Shown: one piece after another, positions 17,872 to 27,094 of the stretch
Numbering within the stretch: the first letter of the stretch is position 1
Layout: each line of letters starts with the position of its first letter
Assembly (NCBI GenBank): GCA_050633325.1
Contig: JBOEGH010000007.1
Location: forward strand, 77,590 to 141,589
Length of the DNA: 64,000 bases
Direction of reading: 5' to 3'
From: UBA1672 sp050633325
GTDB lineage: Bacteria; Pseudomonadota; Alphaproteobacteria; Micavibrionales; Micavibrionaceae
Notes under the pieces: generated by a model
The model's database searches: none
Seen by the model: the letters and a program-made list of their open reading frames with translations, nothing else
What the model was told of the DNA's origin: nothing
Made by a program: the position numbers and the translations under genes

Positions 17872-18888
17872 TTATTTTGAATTCTGAAAAGCTGAGCTCG
17901 TCTTCGTAATATATTTTTGTCCAGAATTATCTTTTTGATTTACAATGAATAAAGCGGCAATCATATTTTGTTCTGCTAACTTCATACCTTGTTTTTCACC
18001 AATTGCAAGCAAAGCTGTTGCCCAAGCATCAGCAAGAGTAGCATTTTCTGCCAGAACTGTCACAGATGCGGTATTATGCGTGATAGGGTATCCATTTTTC
18101 GGATTTATGATATGTGAATATCTTACACCATCTTCTTCAAAATAATTTCTGTAATCCCCTGATGTTGCCATCGCTATATTATTGAGCTTTACAAGCTTTT
18201 GAATCTCTTTACCTGAATGATCAGGTTGCTCAATTCCAATCTGCCACGCCAAACCATGTGGGTTTTTTCCACGTGTTATTAGGTCACCGCCTATTTCCAC
18301 TAAGAAGTTATCAATACCTAATGACGTTAATCCTTTTGCGATTTGATCTATGCCATACCCCTTTGCGATAGCAGATAGGCTAATGGTTACGTTGGAATTA
18401 AGTTTGGTCAACGAACTAGATTCAACATCCAGATCCAATTGTCTGTTTTGCCCTATTTGAGATAGCTTTGTGCTAATCTCTTCCTTCGTCGGTATAGTTT
18501 TATCGCCATTTTTTGCGCCAAACCCCCAAAGGTTAATTATAGGTGCTAATGTAACGTCAAAGAACCCATTACTTTCTTCATGTACTTGATTGCCTATAAC
18601 CATAACATCCAAAAGCATAGGGGAGATATTGAAAGGATGACTCTCTTTTGATTTGTTGAACTTAGATATTTCAGAATCAGGATTCCAGTTTGATAAATGG
18701 GAATCTATTCTTTTTATAGTATCATTTATAATATTCTGTGCTTTTTCCCTGATCTCAGGATTATTGCTTATAATTACAACATTATATGTTGTACCCATGG
18801 CATAACCTGAAAAACGGGTTGTTTTCTCATATGAAGCACAGGCGCTCAACATCATTAAAAAGCAAGATATTATGTATATTTTATGCAT
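17872..18888 (-). CDS. apbE: FAD:protein FMN transferase, lipoprotein
   Basis: Attaches FMN covalently to Thr in SGAT-type motifs of NqrB and NqrC on the outer face of the inner membrane. The 338-aa form starting at 18888 has a lipoprotein signal peptide with lipobox LSAC (Cys17) and the ApbE landmarks FSGYAMGTTYNVV, LSAIAKGYGID, EIGGDL and the Mg-binding DAWATALLAIG. An upstream ATG at 18951 would add 21 residues and bury the lipobox, so I prefer the shorter start, though neither has a clear ribosome site. It is divergent from nqrA. Confidence 0.93.
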   Translation of the reverse strand: MHKIYIISCFLMMLSACASYEKTTRFSGYAMGTTYNVVIISNNPEIREKAQNIINDTIKRIDSHLSNWNPDSEISKFNKSKESHPFNISPMLLDVMVIGNQVHEESNGFFDVTLAPIINLWGFGAKNGDKTIPTKEEISTKLSQIGQNRQLDLDVESSSLTKLNSNVTISLSAIAKGYGIDQIAKGLTSLGIDNFLVEIGGDLITRGKNPHGLAWQIGIEQPDHSGKEIQKLVKLNNIAMATSGDYRNYFEEDGVRYSHIINPKNGYPITHNTASVTVLAENATLADAWATALLAIGEKQGMKLAEQNMIAALFIVNQKDNSGQKYITKTSSAFQNSK

Positions 18889-19075
18889 AAAAAACTGTTT
18901 ATAGTTATTGAATATTATAATCAATAATAAATTCATAAAAAAGTGGTGCAAACAGCTCTTAGCTAGATTAATATATAAAATGTAACTTTTCCTGAAGTTT
19001 TCTCTTTAAAAACGTTTATTTAAGTTATATATAACGCCAGTTATATTGATCAATCGGACATAATAAATAAAAAAT

Positions 19076-20419
19076 ATGCAAGAATTCAAATTAAAAAAAG
19101 GTCTAGACCTCCCGATCTCTGGTGCTCCGGAGCAAAAAGTACATGACGCACCCAAGGTGAAGTCTTTTGCTTTAATTGGCTCTGACTATATCGATTTAAA
19201 ACCTCGACTCAATGTGGAGGAGGGCGAAGAAGTCAAACGTGGGCAAACAATCTTCTTTAATAAGACTATGCCTGACGTGAAAATGGTTTCTCCTGTAACA
19301 GGGCGCATTAAAGCAGTAAACCGCGGTTTAAAACGTGTTCTTGAAAGTGTAGTTATTGAATCTTCCGATATTTCCGATAAAGGAATCGATTTTTCTGATA
19401 TCGGCGACACTAATAGTGCAAAGGGTATAGCGAAAAAACTATGTGCTTCAGGTTTATGGACATCTTTTCGCACACGTCCATATTCAAAAATTCCTGATCC
19501 TGAAACTCAGCCAGAAGCAATTTTTATAACAGCCATAGATACAGAGCCTTTATCGCCTAATGCAAATATCATTATTGATAAAAATGCGAAAGCTTTCGCA
19601 AAAGGTGTAGAAACAATATCATTACTTACTCAGGGATCTACATATCTTTGTCATGAAATAGGAAATGACGTTCCAGCTGCGGATGTTAAAGGTGTGAAAG
19701 CTGCTGCTTTTTCAGGGCCTCATCCGGCCGGACTTGCAGGAACACATATTCATTTCTTACAACCTCCTAAGAATAATCAAGTCGTTTGGACGATAGGGTA
19801 TCAGGACGTTATTGCAATTGGTAACCTCATTATTACAGGGTTTCTTGATGCCTCACGAGTTATAGCGCTTAGCGGGCCATTGTGCAAAAACCCAAGATTA
19901 GTAAAAACTGTTTCAGGCGCCTCAATAGAAGATTTAATGAAAGATAATTATGACTCTTCTGTTCCTGTGCGGATGATTTCAGGATCAGTCTTAAGTGGTA
20001 GGGAAGCATCAGGAACTAAAGCTTACCTAGATCGTTATGCTCGACAAATTACAGTCATAGAAGAAGACAAAAAACAAATTCCACTTGGCTGGATACGACC
20101 TATGTCGTCAAAATTTGCTTTGCAGCCTGTTTTAGGCTCAGCATTTTCTAAAAAGATGTATGATTTAACATCCAATCTTAATGGTGGGCGACGCGCAATG
20201 GTTCCAACGGGAACTTTTGAACAAATAATGCCACAAGATTTTTTACCAACGCAATTGCTGCGTGCTTTATTGGTTATGGATACAGATACGGCTCAAGCTC
20301 TTGGAGCTCTTGAGCTGGATGAAGAGGATTTGGCATTATCTGGATTCTCTTGTCCTGCAAAATATGAATATGGCACAGCTTTGCGCGATTGTTTAACTAA
20401 GATTGAGAAGGAAGGGTAA
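19076..20419 (+). CDS. nqrA: Na+-translocating NADH:quinone reductase subunit A
   Basis: Peripheral cytoplasmic subunit of Na+-NQR, the respiratory sodium pump that oxidises NADH and reduces ubiquinone. The 447-aa length is usual for the family. The N-terminus FKLKKGLDLPISGAPEQ and internal FSGPHPAGLAGTHIHFL are characteristic; the presence of an NqrA separates this operon from the related RNF complex. First gene of nqrABCDEF, with the spacing to nqrB only seven bases. Confidence 0.96.
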   Translation: MQEFKLKKGLDLPISGAPEQKVHDAPKVKSFALIGSDYIDLKPRLNVEEGEEVKRGQTIFFNKTMPDVKMVSPVTGRIKAVNRGLKRVLESVVIESSDISDKGIDFSDIGDTNSAKGIAKKLCASGLWTSFRTRPYSKIPDPETQPEAIFITAIDTEPLSPNANIIIDKNAKAFAKGVETISLLTQGSTYLCHEIGNDVPAADVKGVKAAAFSGPHPAGLAGTHIHFLQPPKNNQVVWTIGYQDVIAIGNLIITGFLDASRVIALSGPLCKNPRLVKTVSGASIEDLMKDNYDSSVPVRMISGSVLSGREASGTKAYLDRYARQITVIEEDKKQIPLGWIRPMSSKFALQPVLGSAFSKKMYDLTSNLNGGRRAMVPTGTFEQIMPQDFLPTQLLRALLVMDTDTAQALGALELDEEDLALSGFSCPAKYEYGTALRDCLTKIEKEG

Positions 20420-20426
20420 CCGTATC

Positions 20427-21629
20427 ATGGGATTACGAGCTTTTTTCGATCGTATAGAACCGTCATTCACAAAGGGCGGTAAATATGAAAGATATTTTCC
20501 ACTATATGAGATGGTGGAAAGTTTTATTTACACACCTAAAACTGTGACTACGGCTGCGCCACATGCACGTTCATACGTGGATATGAAAAGAATTATGAGC
20601 TATGTGGTAATAGCTACTATTCCGTGTATTTTATTTGGCCTTTATAATACAGGTCTGCAAACCAATACTGCCATAGCAGAGCTAGGAGCTTCGGGATGGC
20701 GGGCTTCTATTATTGAGTTTCTCGGGGTCGGTTTTGATCCAAATAACGTATTTGCAAATATGTTTCATGGAGCATTGTTTTTTATTCCTATCTACATCAC
20801 AACGCTTGTTGCCGGAGGTGTTTGGGAAGTTTTATTTGCTACTATTCGTCGTCATGAAGTGAATGAAGGCTTTCTTGTAACCTCAATGCTTTATGCACTT
20901 ATTATGCCACCTGATGTTCCTTTATGGCAGGTAGCCCTTGGTATATCCTTTGGTGTTGTTATTGGTAAAGAGGTTTTTGGAGGTACAGGAAAGAACTTCT
21001 TAAATCCTGCATTAACAGGTAGAGCATTCCTTTACTTTGCTTATCCCGCGCAAATGTCAGGAGATACTATATGGACTGCTGTTGACGGATTTTCAGGTGC
21101 AACGGCACTATCTGTTTCCGCATCAAAAGGCTTTCAAGAGCTAAGCTATCACGGTGTAACATGGATGGATGCATTCATAGGAACTATTCAGGGATCTATT
21201 GGTGAGACATCAACAATTGCTTGTTTTATAGGATTGGTATTCCTTCTTGTTACCAAAATTGCAAATTGGCGTATGGTTGTTGGTTGTTTGGTCGGTATAA
21301 TTGCATTTACATCATTGTTGAACATTATTGGTTCAGATACTAACCCTATGTTTGCAATGCCGTGGTATTGGCATCTTGTAATCGGAGGATACGCATTTGG
21401 TTTGGTATTTATGGTTACTGAACCGGTTTCCGGAGCGCACACCAATACAGGGCGATTTATATATGGTGCTTTAATTGGTTTTATGGTGGTTCTGATACGC
21501 GTTCTTAACCCTGCATTCCCAGAAGGTATGATGTTGGCTATATTGTTTGGAAATGTATTCGCGCCGTTAATCGATTATTTTGTGGTCCAAGCTAATATAA
21601 AGAGAAGAGCGAAAAAGCAAAATGTCTGA
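20427..21629 (+). CDS. nqrB: Na+-NQR subunit B
   Basis: Membrane subunit with about ten helices that carries covalent FMN and forms the main sodium path. The ATG at 20427 (400 aa) follows the purine-rich GAAGGAAGGG, better than a TTG at 20403. The FMN attachment motif is SGATALS with Thr near residue 226. The sequence GTGKNFLNPALTGRAFL is a family hallmark. Its stop lies 8 bp inside nqrC. Confidence 0.96.
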   Translation: MGLRAFFDRIEPSFTKGGKYERYFPLYEMVESFIYTPKTVTTAAPHARSYVDMKRIMSYVVIATIPCILFGLYNTGLQTNTAIAELGASGWRASIIEFLGVGFDPNNVFANMFHGALFFIPIYITTLVAGGVWEVLFATIRRHEVNEGFLVTSMLYALIMPPDVPLWQVALGISFGVVIGKEVFGGTGKNFLNPALTGRAFLYFAYPAQMSGDTIWTAVDGFSGATALSVSASKGFQELSYHGVTWMDAFIGTIQGSIGETSTIACFIGLVFLLVTKIANWRMVVGCLVGIIAFTSLLNIIGSDTNPMFAMPWYWHLVIGGYAFGLVFMVTEPVSGAHTNTGRFIYGALIGFMVVLIRVLNPAFPEGMMLAILFGNVFAPLIDYFVVQANIKRRAKKQNV

Positions 21630-22452
21630 TACAAAAAGCAAATTAGATAATAACGCCGCTAATAAAGATTCTGCTATTAAGCGTTTTTTGGCACTTTCAC
21701 CTGACTCCACGGGTAAAACGATATTTGTTGCAGTTTCTTTGTGCTTGTTCGCCTCGATGATTGTATCTAGTGCGGCTGTATCACTTAGACCAATTCAAGA
21801 TGCTAACAGGGCAAAAGATAAGCAAGCTAATGTATTGCAAGTGGCCGGTCTGTATAAGGATGGTATTGATGTTGAAAAAGCTTTTTCAGCATTTGAACCA
21901 AGAGTTTTAGAACTTGAGAGCGGAAAGTTTAGCGATAAGTTTGATGCAAAAACATTTGATGATAAGGCTGCTGCTTCTGACCCTGATCTTTCAGTTTCTC
22001 TTGCTGATGATCCGGCAGGTATCGGACGTAAAGCAAAGTATAGGGTGATATACTTATTACGCGATGAAAATGGTAAAATAGATAAGGTGATCTTACCGAT
22101 CCACGGCTATGGTCTTTGGTCAACTTTGTATGGGTTTATCGCTTTGGAAGAAAACGGCAATGATATTTACGGTTTACAATTTTACCAACATGCTGAAACG
22201 CCTGGTCTTGGTGCCGAAGTAGATAACCCTAAATGGAAGGCTTTGTGGTCAGGTAAAAAACTTGCAGATGAAAATGGTGAGCTACACATAACGGTTGCTA
22301 AATCTGTTCCTGCTGCTGGTAAAAATTATTATGTCGATGCGCTTTCCGGGGCGACGCTTACCTCTAATGGGGTTGATAATTTGGTACGATTCTGGATGGG
22401 CAAGCATGGCTATAAGAATTTTCTTAAAAATCTGAAGGCTGGAGAAATTTGA
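21622..22452 (+). CDS. nqrC: Na+-NQR subunit C
   Basis: Single-helix subunit with a large periplasmic domain bearing covalent FMN. The 276-aa protein has one hydrophobic helix at about residues 32-55 and the attachment motif LSGATLTS with Thr near 245, plus the preceding ETPGLGAE region common to FMN-binding domains. The start overlaps nqrB by 8 bp and its stop overlaps the nqrD start (TGATG). ApbE in the divergent operon should flavinylate it. Confidence 0.96.
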   Translation: MSDTKSKLDNNAANKDSAIKRFLALSPDSTGKTIFVAVSLCLFASMIVSSAAVSLRPIQDANRAKDKQANVLQVAGLYKDGIDVEKAFSAFEPRVLELESGKFSDKFDAKTFDDKAAASDPDLSVSLADDPAGIGRKAKYRVIYLLRDENGKIDKVILPIHGYGLWSTLYGFIALEENGNDIYGLQFYQHAETPGLGAEVDNPKWKALWSGKKLADENGELHITVAKSVPAAGKNYYVDALSGATLTSNGVDNLVRFWMGKHGYKNFLKNLKAGEI

Positions 22453-23105
22453 TGGCTCATAAGAAAAAAGAATTATTAATTGACCCGATGGTCGATAACA
22501 ACCCGATTACCTTACAAGCACTGGGAATTTGTTCTGCACTAGCTGTAACCTCATCATTACAAGTGTCGATAGTTATGGCATTGGCGGTTACATTCGTTAC
22601 AAGTTTTTCATCCATGTTTATATCTATATTGCGTAATCAAATACCAAGCTCAATCCGTATTATTGTGCAAATGGTTATTATCGCTTCGTTGGTTATATTG
22701 GTGGATCAGGTTTTAAAAGCATTTGCCTTTGAAATTTCTAAAACTCTTTCTGTATTTGTCGGACTAATTATCACAAACTGTATCGTTATGGGGCGCGCAG
22801 AGGCATTTGCGATGAAGAACCCTCCGATCCCGTCATTTATTGATGGAATTGGTAATGGTTTGGGATACGGCCTTATTTTGGTTATGGTTGGCTTTATACG
22901 TGAACTGTTCGGAGCAGGAAGTCTGTTTGGTATAACAATATTACATAAAGTAACTGATGGCGGGTGGTATGTGCCAAATGGAATGCTTCTCTTACCGCCA
23001 TCTGCGTTTTTTATTGTGGGTTTGATTATCTGGGCTTTTAGAACATGGAAGCCAAGACAAGTTGAATCGCGCGAATATACAATTCAAGCGGTGAAGGAAC
23101 ACTAA
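22452..23105 (+). CDS. nqrD: Na+-NQR subunit D
   Basis: Integral membrane subunit with six helices that pairs with NqrE around an intramembrane iron centre. The ATG at 22452 follows GGAG and gives 217 aa. Typical motifs are NNPITLQALGICSALAVT and TNCIVMGRAEAFA, the latter with the Cys that binds the iron centre. The stop overlaps the ATG of nqrE (TAATG). Confidence 0.96.
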   Translation: MAHKKKELLIDPMVDNNPITLQALGICSALAVTSSLQVSIVMALAVTFVTSFSSMFISILRNQIPSSIRIIVQMVIIASLVILVDQVLKAFAFEISKTLSVFVGLIITNCIVMGRAEAFAMKNPPIPSFIDGIGNGLGYGLILVMVGFIRELFGAGSLFGITILHKVTDGGWYVPNGMLLLPPSAFFIVGLIIWAFRTWKPRQVESREYTIQAVKEH

Positions 23106-23713
23106 TGGAAGATCTTATTTCACTAGCTGTTAAAGCGATATTTGTTGAAAATTTAGCCCTAAGTTTTTTCTTAGGAATGTGTACTTTCATCGCAGTATCA
23201 AAGAAGGTATCCACCGCTATCGGACTTGGTATTTCCGTGATGGTTGTGCAATCAATTACCGTTCCGGCTAATAACTTGCTTTATAACTATTTGTTAAAAT
23301 CTGGCGCTCTTTCATGGGCAGGTTTTGAGAATGTTGATCTCACATTCTTAGGTCTTATATGCTATATCGGGGTGATTGCTGCATTGGTTCAAATCTTGGA
23401 AATGGTTCTTGATAAGTATTTCCCATCTCTTTATAACGCGTTGGGAATTTACCTACCTCTAATTACAGTGAACTGTGCGATTATGGGTGGCTCTTTGTTC
23501 ATGGTTGAACGTGATTACGATTTTGCAGAATCTGTGACTTATGGAATTTCATCAGGTTTTGGATGGGCGCTAGCCATTACTGCTATGGCAGGTATTAGGG
23601 AAAAACTTAAATACTCTGATATACCTGCTGGCTTACAAGGGCTTGGCATTACATATATTACAGCTGGCCTAATGGCCATGGCATTTATGTCATTTAGTGG
23701 CGTGAAATTATAG
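23105..23713 (+). CDS. nqrE: Na+-NQR subunit E
   Basis: Six-helix membrane subunit homologous to NqrD with inverted topology. The 202-aa protein carries ENLALSFFLGMCTF near the N-terminus and the mirror motif TVNCAIMGGSLF; the cysteines in these two stretches are ligands of the shared iron site. Assembly of that site is the task of NqrM encoded at 17623. Confidence 0.96.
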   Translation: MEDLISLAVKAIFVENLALSFFLGMCTFIAVSKKVSTAIGLGISVMVVQSITVPANNLLYNYLLKSGALSWAGFENVDLTFLGLICYIGVIAALVQILEMVLDKYFPSLYNALGIYLPLITVNCAIMGGSLFMVERDYDFAESVTYGISSGFGWALAITAMAGIREKLKYSDIPAGLQGLGITYITAGLMAMAFMSFSGVKL

Positions 23714-23729
23714 GGAAAGAATAGTACTG

Positions 23730-24950
23730 ATGGAAACATTTGGTCTGGGTATTTTACTCTTTACAATTATTATCTTAACTCTTGTGACAATCATCTTGTT
23801 TGCACGCTCACGGCTTGTTTCAACTGGGGATGTTAATATTACTATTAATGGCGAAAAGACCATTTCTGTTCCCGCCGGTGGCAAGCTTTTACAAACCTTA
23901 GCGGCAGAAAAGCTTTTTGTTCCTTCTGCATGTGGTGGGGGTGGAACATGTGCGCAGTGCAGGGTGAAGATTCATTCCGGTGGCGGATCAATCCTATCTA
24001 CAGAGCTTAGCCATATTACAAAGCGTGAAGCAGCGTGCGGTGATCGTCTATCATGTCAGGTTGCGGTTAAACAGGATATGGAAGTCGAAGTACCTGAAGA
24101 AGTATTTGGCGTCAAAAAATGGGAATGTACCGTGCGTTCAAATGATAACGTCGCAACATTCATCAAAGCTTTAGTGCTTGATCTGCCGGAAGGGGAGGAT
24201 GTTAATTTCCGTGCCGGAGGTTATATTCAAATAGAAGCCCCCACACACAATTTGAAATACACCGATTTTGACATAGGTGAAGAATACCGTGAAGATTGGG
24301 ATAGGTTTAATTTATGGCAATATGAGTCAGTGGTTGAAGAACCAATTGAACGTGCTTACTCAATGGCCAATTACCCTGAGGAAAAAGGGATGATTATGCT
24401 GAATGTTCGTTGTGCCTCTCCACCTCCTGGATCATCTGACATTGCACCGGGTAAAATGTCATCATATATCTTCAACCTTAAGCCGGGTGATAAAGTTACA
24501 ATTTCAGGGCCTTTTGGTGAGTTTTTTGCACGCGACACAGACAAAGAAATGATTTTTGTCGGCGGTGGTGCTGGTATGGCACCAATGCGCAGTCATATCT
24601 TTGATCAGCTTAAGCGTTTAGGCTCGAAACGTAAAATATCATTCTGGTATGGTGCACGTTCAAAGCGCGAGATGTTCTTTGTTGAAGATTTTGATGGTTT
24701 ACAAGAAAGTAACCCTAACTTTAAATGGCATGTAGCACTATCCGATGCGTTACCTTCAGATGACTGGGATGGTTACACAGGATTTATTCACAATGTATTA
24801 TTTGAAGAATATTTGAAAAATCATCCCGCACCGGAAGACTGTGAATACTATATGTGTGGACCACCAATTATGAACCAGTCCGTTATAAATATGCTTATTG
24901 ATCTGGGTGTTGATCGTGAAGATATTATGCTTGATGATTTCGGTGGTTGA
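23730..24950 (+). CDS. nqrF: Na+-NQR subunit F, NADH-oxidising
   Basis: Entry point of electrons from NADH. The 406-aa protein has an N-terminal membrane helix (4-25), a 2Fe-2S ferredoxin domain with C68, C74, C77 and C109, an FAD domain with RAYSMANYP, and an NAD domain with FVGGGAGMAPMRSH and a C-terminal YYMCGPP. The last gene of the operon; the stop lies within the terminator stem. Confidence 0.97.
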   Translation: METFGLGILLFTIIILTLVTIILFARSRLVSTGDVNITINGEKTISVPAGGKLLQTLAAEKLFVPSACGGGGTCAQCRVKIHSGGGSILSTELSHITKREAACGDRLSCQVAVKQDMEVEVPEEVFGVKKWECTVRSNDNVATFIKALVLDLPEGEDVNFRAGGYIQIEAPTHNLKYTDFDIGEEYREDWDRFNLWQYESVVEEPIERAYSMANYPEEKGMIMLNVRCASPPPGSSDIAPGKMSSYIFNLKPGDKVTISGPFGEFFARDTDKEMIFVGGGAGMAPMRSHIFDQLKRLGSKRKISFWYGARSKREMFFVEDFDGLQESNPNFKWHVALSDALPSDDWDGYTGFIHNVLFEEYLKNHPAPEDCEYYMCGPPIMNQSVINMLIDLGVDREDIMLDDFGG

Positions 24951-24966
24951 TAATCAACCACCTTTA
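24942..24966 (+). terminator. Intrinsic terminator of the nqr operon
   Basis: A perfect 9-bp stem, GGTGGTTGA (24942-24950) and TCAACCACC (24954-24962), with loop TAA, is followed by TTTAT. It sits directly at the nqrF stop and between convergent genes, so it may also stop the minus-strand CBS transcript. Confidence 0.75.
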
Positions 24967-24980
24967 TCTAACGTCTAAGG

Positions 24981-25523
24981 TTAACCGACGATCATTTGCT
25001 TCATACGAAGGGCTTCGTATTCAAGCTCATTCAAGCGATAGTGAACAACATCACCAATCGTAACTATACCTTTTAGAGTATTGCTATCATCAACGACAGG
25101 TACATGACGAAAGCGACCATCTGTCATCTTTTGTAAAATATCATTTAATGGATCAGCGGGAGTACATGTCACCACATTTTTTGTCATCAAGTCTTTTACG
25201 ATTTGTGATGAGATATTATCAGCCTCCTTATCCATTTTTCTTATAATATCACGTTCTGATAAAATACCGATAAGATCCCCATTCTCTGCTGTAACCAAGA
25301 CAGCGCCAATTCTGTTCTCAGTTAAAATATTTATTACCTGATCTATAGTATTATCCGTATTAACAGATATAATTTTACTACCTTTTTTTGTCAGAAGATC
25401 TGCGACTGTTGAGATTGTAGATGACATATTAGTTTCAATAGATTGGCTTTTTGTATCTGTACCTTGATCTCCGGCTGTTGGTGCTTGATAGTTGCTAGGC
25501 GACATAATGTTGATCCCTTTCAT
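24981..25523 (-). CDS. CBS-domain pair protein
   Basis: A 180-aa cytosolic protein with a low-complexity N-terminus (residues 1-45) and two CBS motifs (about 50-105 and 118-172), including IGAVLVTAENGDLIGILSERD and the second MTDGRFRHVPVVD. This layout is common in stand-alone regulators that bind adenine nucleotides. The last 25 residues form a short helix ending KQMIVG. The start may be the ATG at 25523 or the one six codons further in (MSPSNYQ). It is convergent with nqrF. Confidence 0.85.
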   Translation of the reverse strand: MKGINIMSPSNYQAPTAGDQGTDTKSQSIETNMSSTISTVADLLTKKGSKIISVNTDNTIDQVINILTENRIGAVLVTAENGDLIGILSERDIIRKMDKEADNISSQIVKDLMTKNVVTCTPADPLNDILQKMTDGRFRHVPVVDDSNTLKGIVTIGDVVHYRLNELEYEALRMKQMIVG

Positions 25524-25621
25524 TTTTTGTTATGGCTTGTTATTTTAAAGTGTAATATCTGTTGTGTTTATTATTTCTTATATTCAATTCAACTAATATC
25601 ATGACCTCAAAGGAGGCAGAT

Positions 25622-25801
25622 GTGATCGATAATATTAATCTTACTCCATTTTGGGCAACTTTGCTATTTATCATAGCGGTTATTACAGGTCATCTTTACC
25701 GAAAAAATTGGAAAAACGAAGGAGCAAAGTGGAAATTATGGTTATACGGTAGTATTTCCGGTGCTTTACTTTTAATAATTGCGTTTGTTCCTATATCGTA
25801 A
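25622..25801 (+). CDS. Small two-helix membrane protein
   Basis: Unknown family. I take the GTG at 25622 as start because a near-perfect ribosome site AAAGGAGG ends five bases before it. The 59-aa product has two hydrophobic helices (PFWATLLFIIAVITG and the C-terminal GALLLIIAFVPI) joined by a basic loop (YRKNWKNEGAKWK), so the loop is probably cytoplasmic. An ATG at 25601 in the same frame would include the ribosome site itself in the coding sequence, which makes it unlikely. Confidence 0.65.
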   Translation: MIDNINLTPFWATLLFIIAVITGHLYRKNWKNEGAKWKLWLYGSISGALLLIIAFVPIS

Positions 25802-25921
25802 TTAAAGATTGTATCGTTGGTTTATAATACTATTTTAAACATGTTATTTTTTCTTTTCTTGAGTAATTAGAGTGTTTTAAACTATAAATACAATTGTAAA
25901 GTCTTTAATCAGGATACATAC

Positions 25922-26335
25922 ATGAATAATCAAGATCCATTAAAACAAGATCCGCTTAAAAGATATATTAAGGGTATGAACTCTATTCAACCAAGTCTTC
26001 TTGACCCAATACAAGCCGCCGGCTGGAAGGATGCTAACCAGCATAAGAATAAAGAAGTTGTTGGAGAGCCTGGTCCAGGCACTATTGAACTTTTACTAGA
26101 ATATTCCAAGGGCAAGAGCTGGACCAAGTGGACTGCTTTACTTTTTGGCGTTGCAGCACTTATATATTGCTATATCTATTCTTATTCCATATTGGCAAGC
26201 ATTTTCATTATAACATGCGCGTCATTTTGCGGTTACACCATCATCGGCATGTTTGAATTACTCAAACAAGTTTTATTTTATGCTGCTTTTGCATATATAA
26301 TTTTTAAATTATTATATTGGATCGGCTCTATTTAG
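25922..26335 (+). CDS. Membrane protein of unknown function
   Basis: 137 aa. A hydrophilic N-terminal half with Pro and Lys (residues 1-65) is followed by two or three hydrophobic helices (about 70-88, 92-110 and 115-135). CAGGATAC before the ATG serves as a weak ribosome site. I see no known domain. The 3' end is 35 bp before the ATG of the HD hydrolase, so the two are likely cotranscribed. Confidence 0.6.
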   Translation: MNNQDPLKQDPLKRYIKGMNSIQPSLLDPIQAAGWKDANQHKNKEVVGEPGPGTIELLLEYSKGKSWTKWTALLFGVAALIYCYIYSYSILASIFIITCASFCGYTIIGMFELLKQVLFYAAFAYIIFKLLYWIGSI

Positions 26336-26370
26336 ATAAACACCCAACACATAGATTATTCATAACGCCT

Positions 26371-26898
26371 ATGACAGATAATGTTGAAAATACCATCAAT
26401 CTAATGAAAACCCTACACCACGGGCAAACAGATCAATCTGGTAGACCGTACTTTTTTCACCCTATAAGAGTATCGCAGAATGTAATTAGACTTTATCCTG
26501 ATGCGCATGAAGATATAATTTTAGCGGCATTACTACACGACACGATAGAAGATTGTGATATTGACGAAGCCTTCTTAGAAAGCAAAGGATATTCTGAAAA
26601 CTGTATAGAAATGATAAGCTTAGTAACTAAGGATAAGGGTGGCCGCCGTAGCTATACTCAGGTTATTGATTATTTAATTCTATCAAATAATAGAGGGGCA
26701 ATATTAATAAAAATAGCAGACAATATGGATAACCTTCATCCTTTACGTGTAAAAGAGCTAATGCTTACATCTCCCGATAAAGCAAAACGACTTGGCGATA
26801 GATACAGAAAATCTATAGATAAGCTATGTATAGCGGCTGATATAAATTCAGAGAGAGTCTACATGTTAATAGAGGACTATTCTGATCTTGAGAAATAA
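26371..26898 (+). CDS. HD-domain hydrolase, small alarmone hydrolase-like
   Basis: A 175-aa single-domain protein resembling the HD hydrolase half of SpoT/RelA. Metal site residues are visible as H30 in YFFHPIRV, HD at 56-57 in ALLHDTIED with E60 and D61, and a later Asp in KIADNMDNL. There is no synthetase or TGS domain. By family it would remove pyrophosphate from (p)ppGpp or related nucleotides in the cytosol; that is inference. The ATG at 26371 is chosen; a TTG at 26317 would overlap the upstream gene. Confidence 0.8.
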   Translation: MTDNVENTINLMKTLHHGQTDQSGRPYFFHPIRVSQNVIRLYPDAHEDIILAALLHDTIEDCDIDEAFLESKGYSENCIEMISLVTKDKGGRRSYTQVIDYLILSNNRGAILIKIADNMDNLHPLRVKELMLTSPDKAKRLGDRYRKSIDKLCIAADINSERVYMLIEDYSDLEK

Positions 26899-27094
26899 GT
26901 CCAAAATCAATGTACAAGTTTTATATCATCCCACTTTGTAAATGCCATATTACTTTCTTTTTACTAGCTCTTATCCTTGAATAACATCATTTCGTAATAC
27001 AAATAAGATTAATAAAATTTTAAACGAATTACTTTAAAATATATAGTATAGGCAATTTTTTACACGAAAGCATATACTAAAGAAGTAATTTATT

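Noticed and set aside
19076..24950. RNF complex instead of NQR
   Set aside because: An NqrA subunit, NqrF domain order and the nqrM gene identify Na+-NQR.
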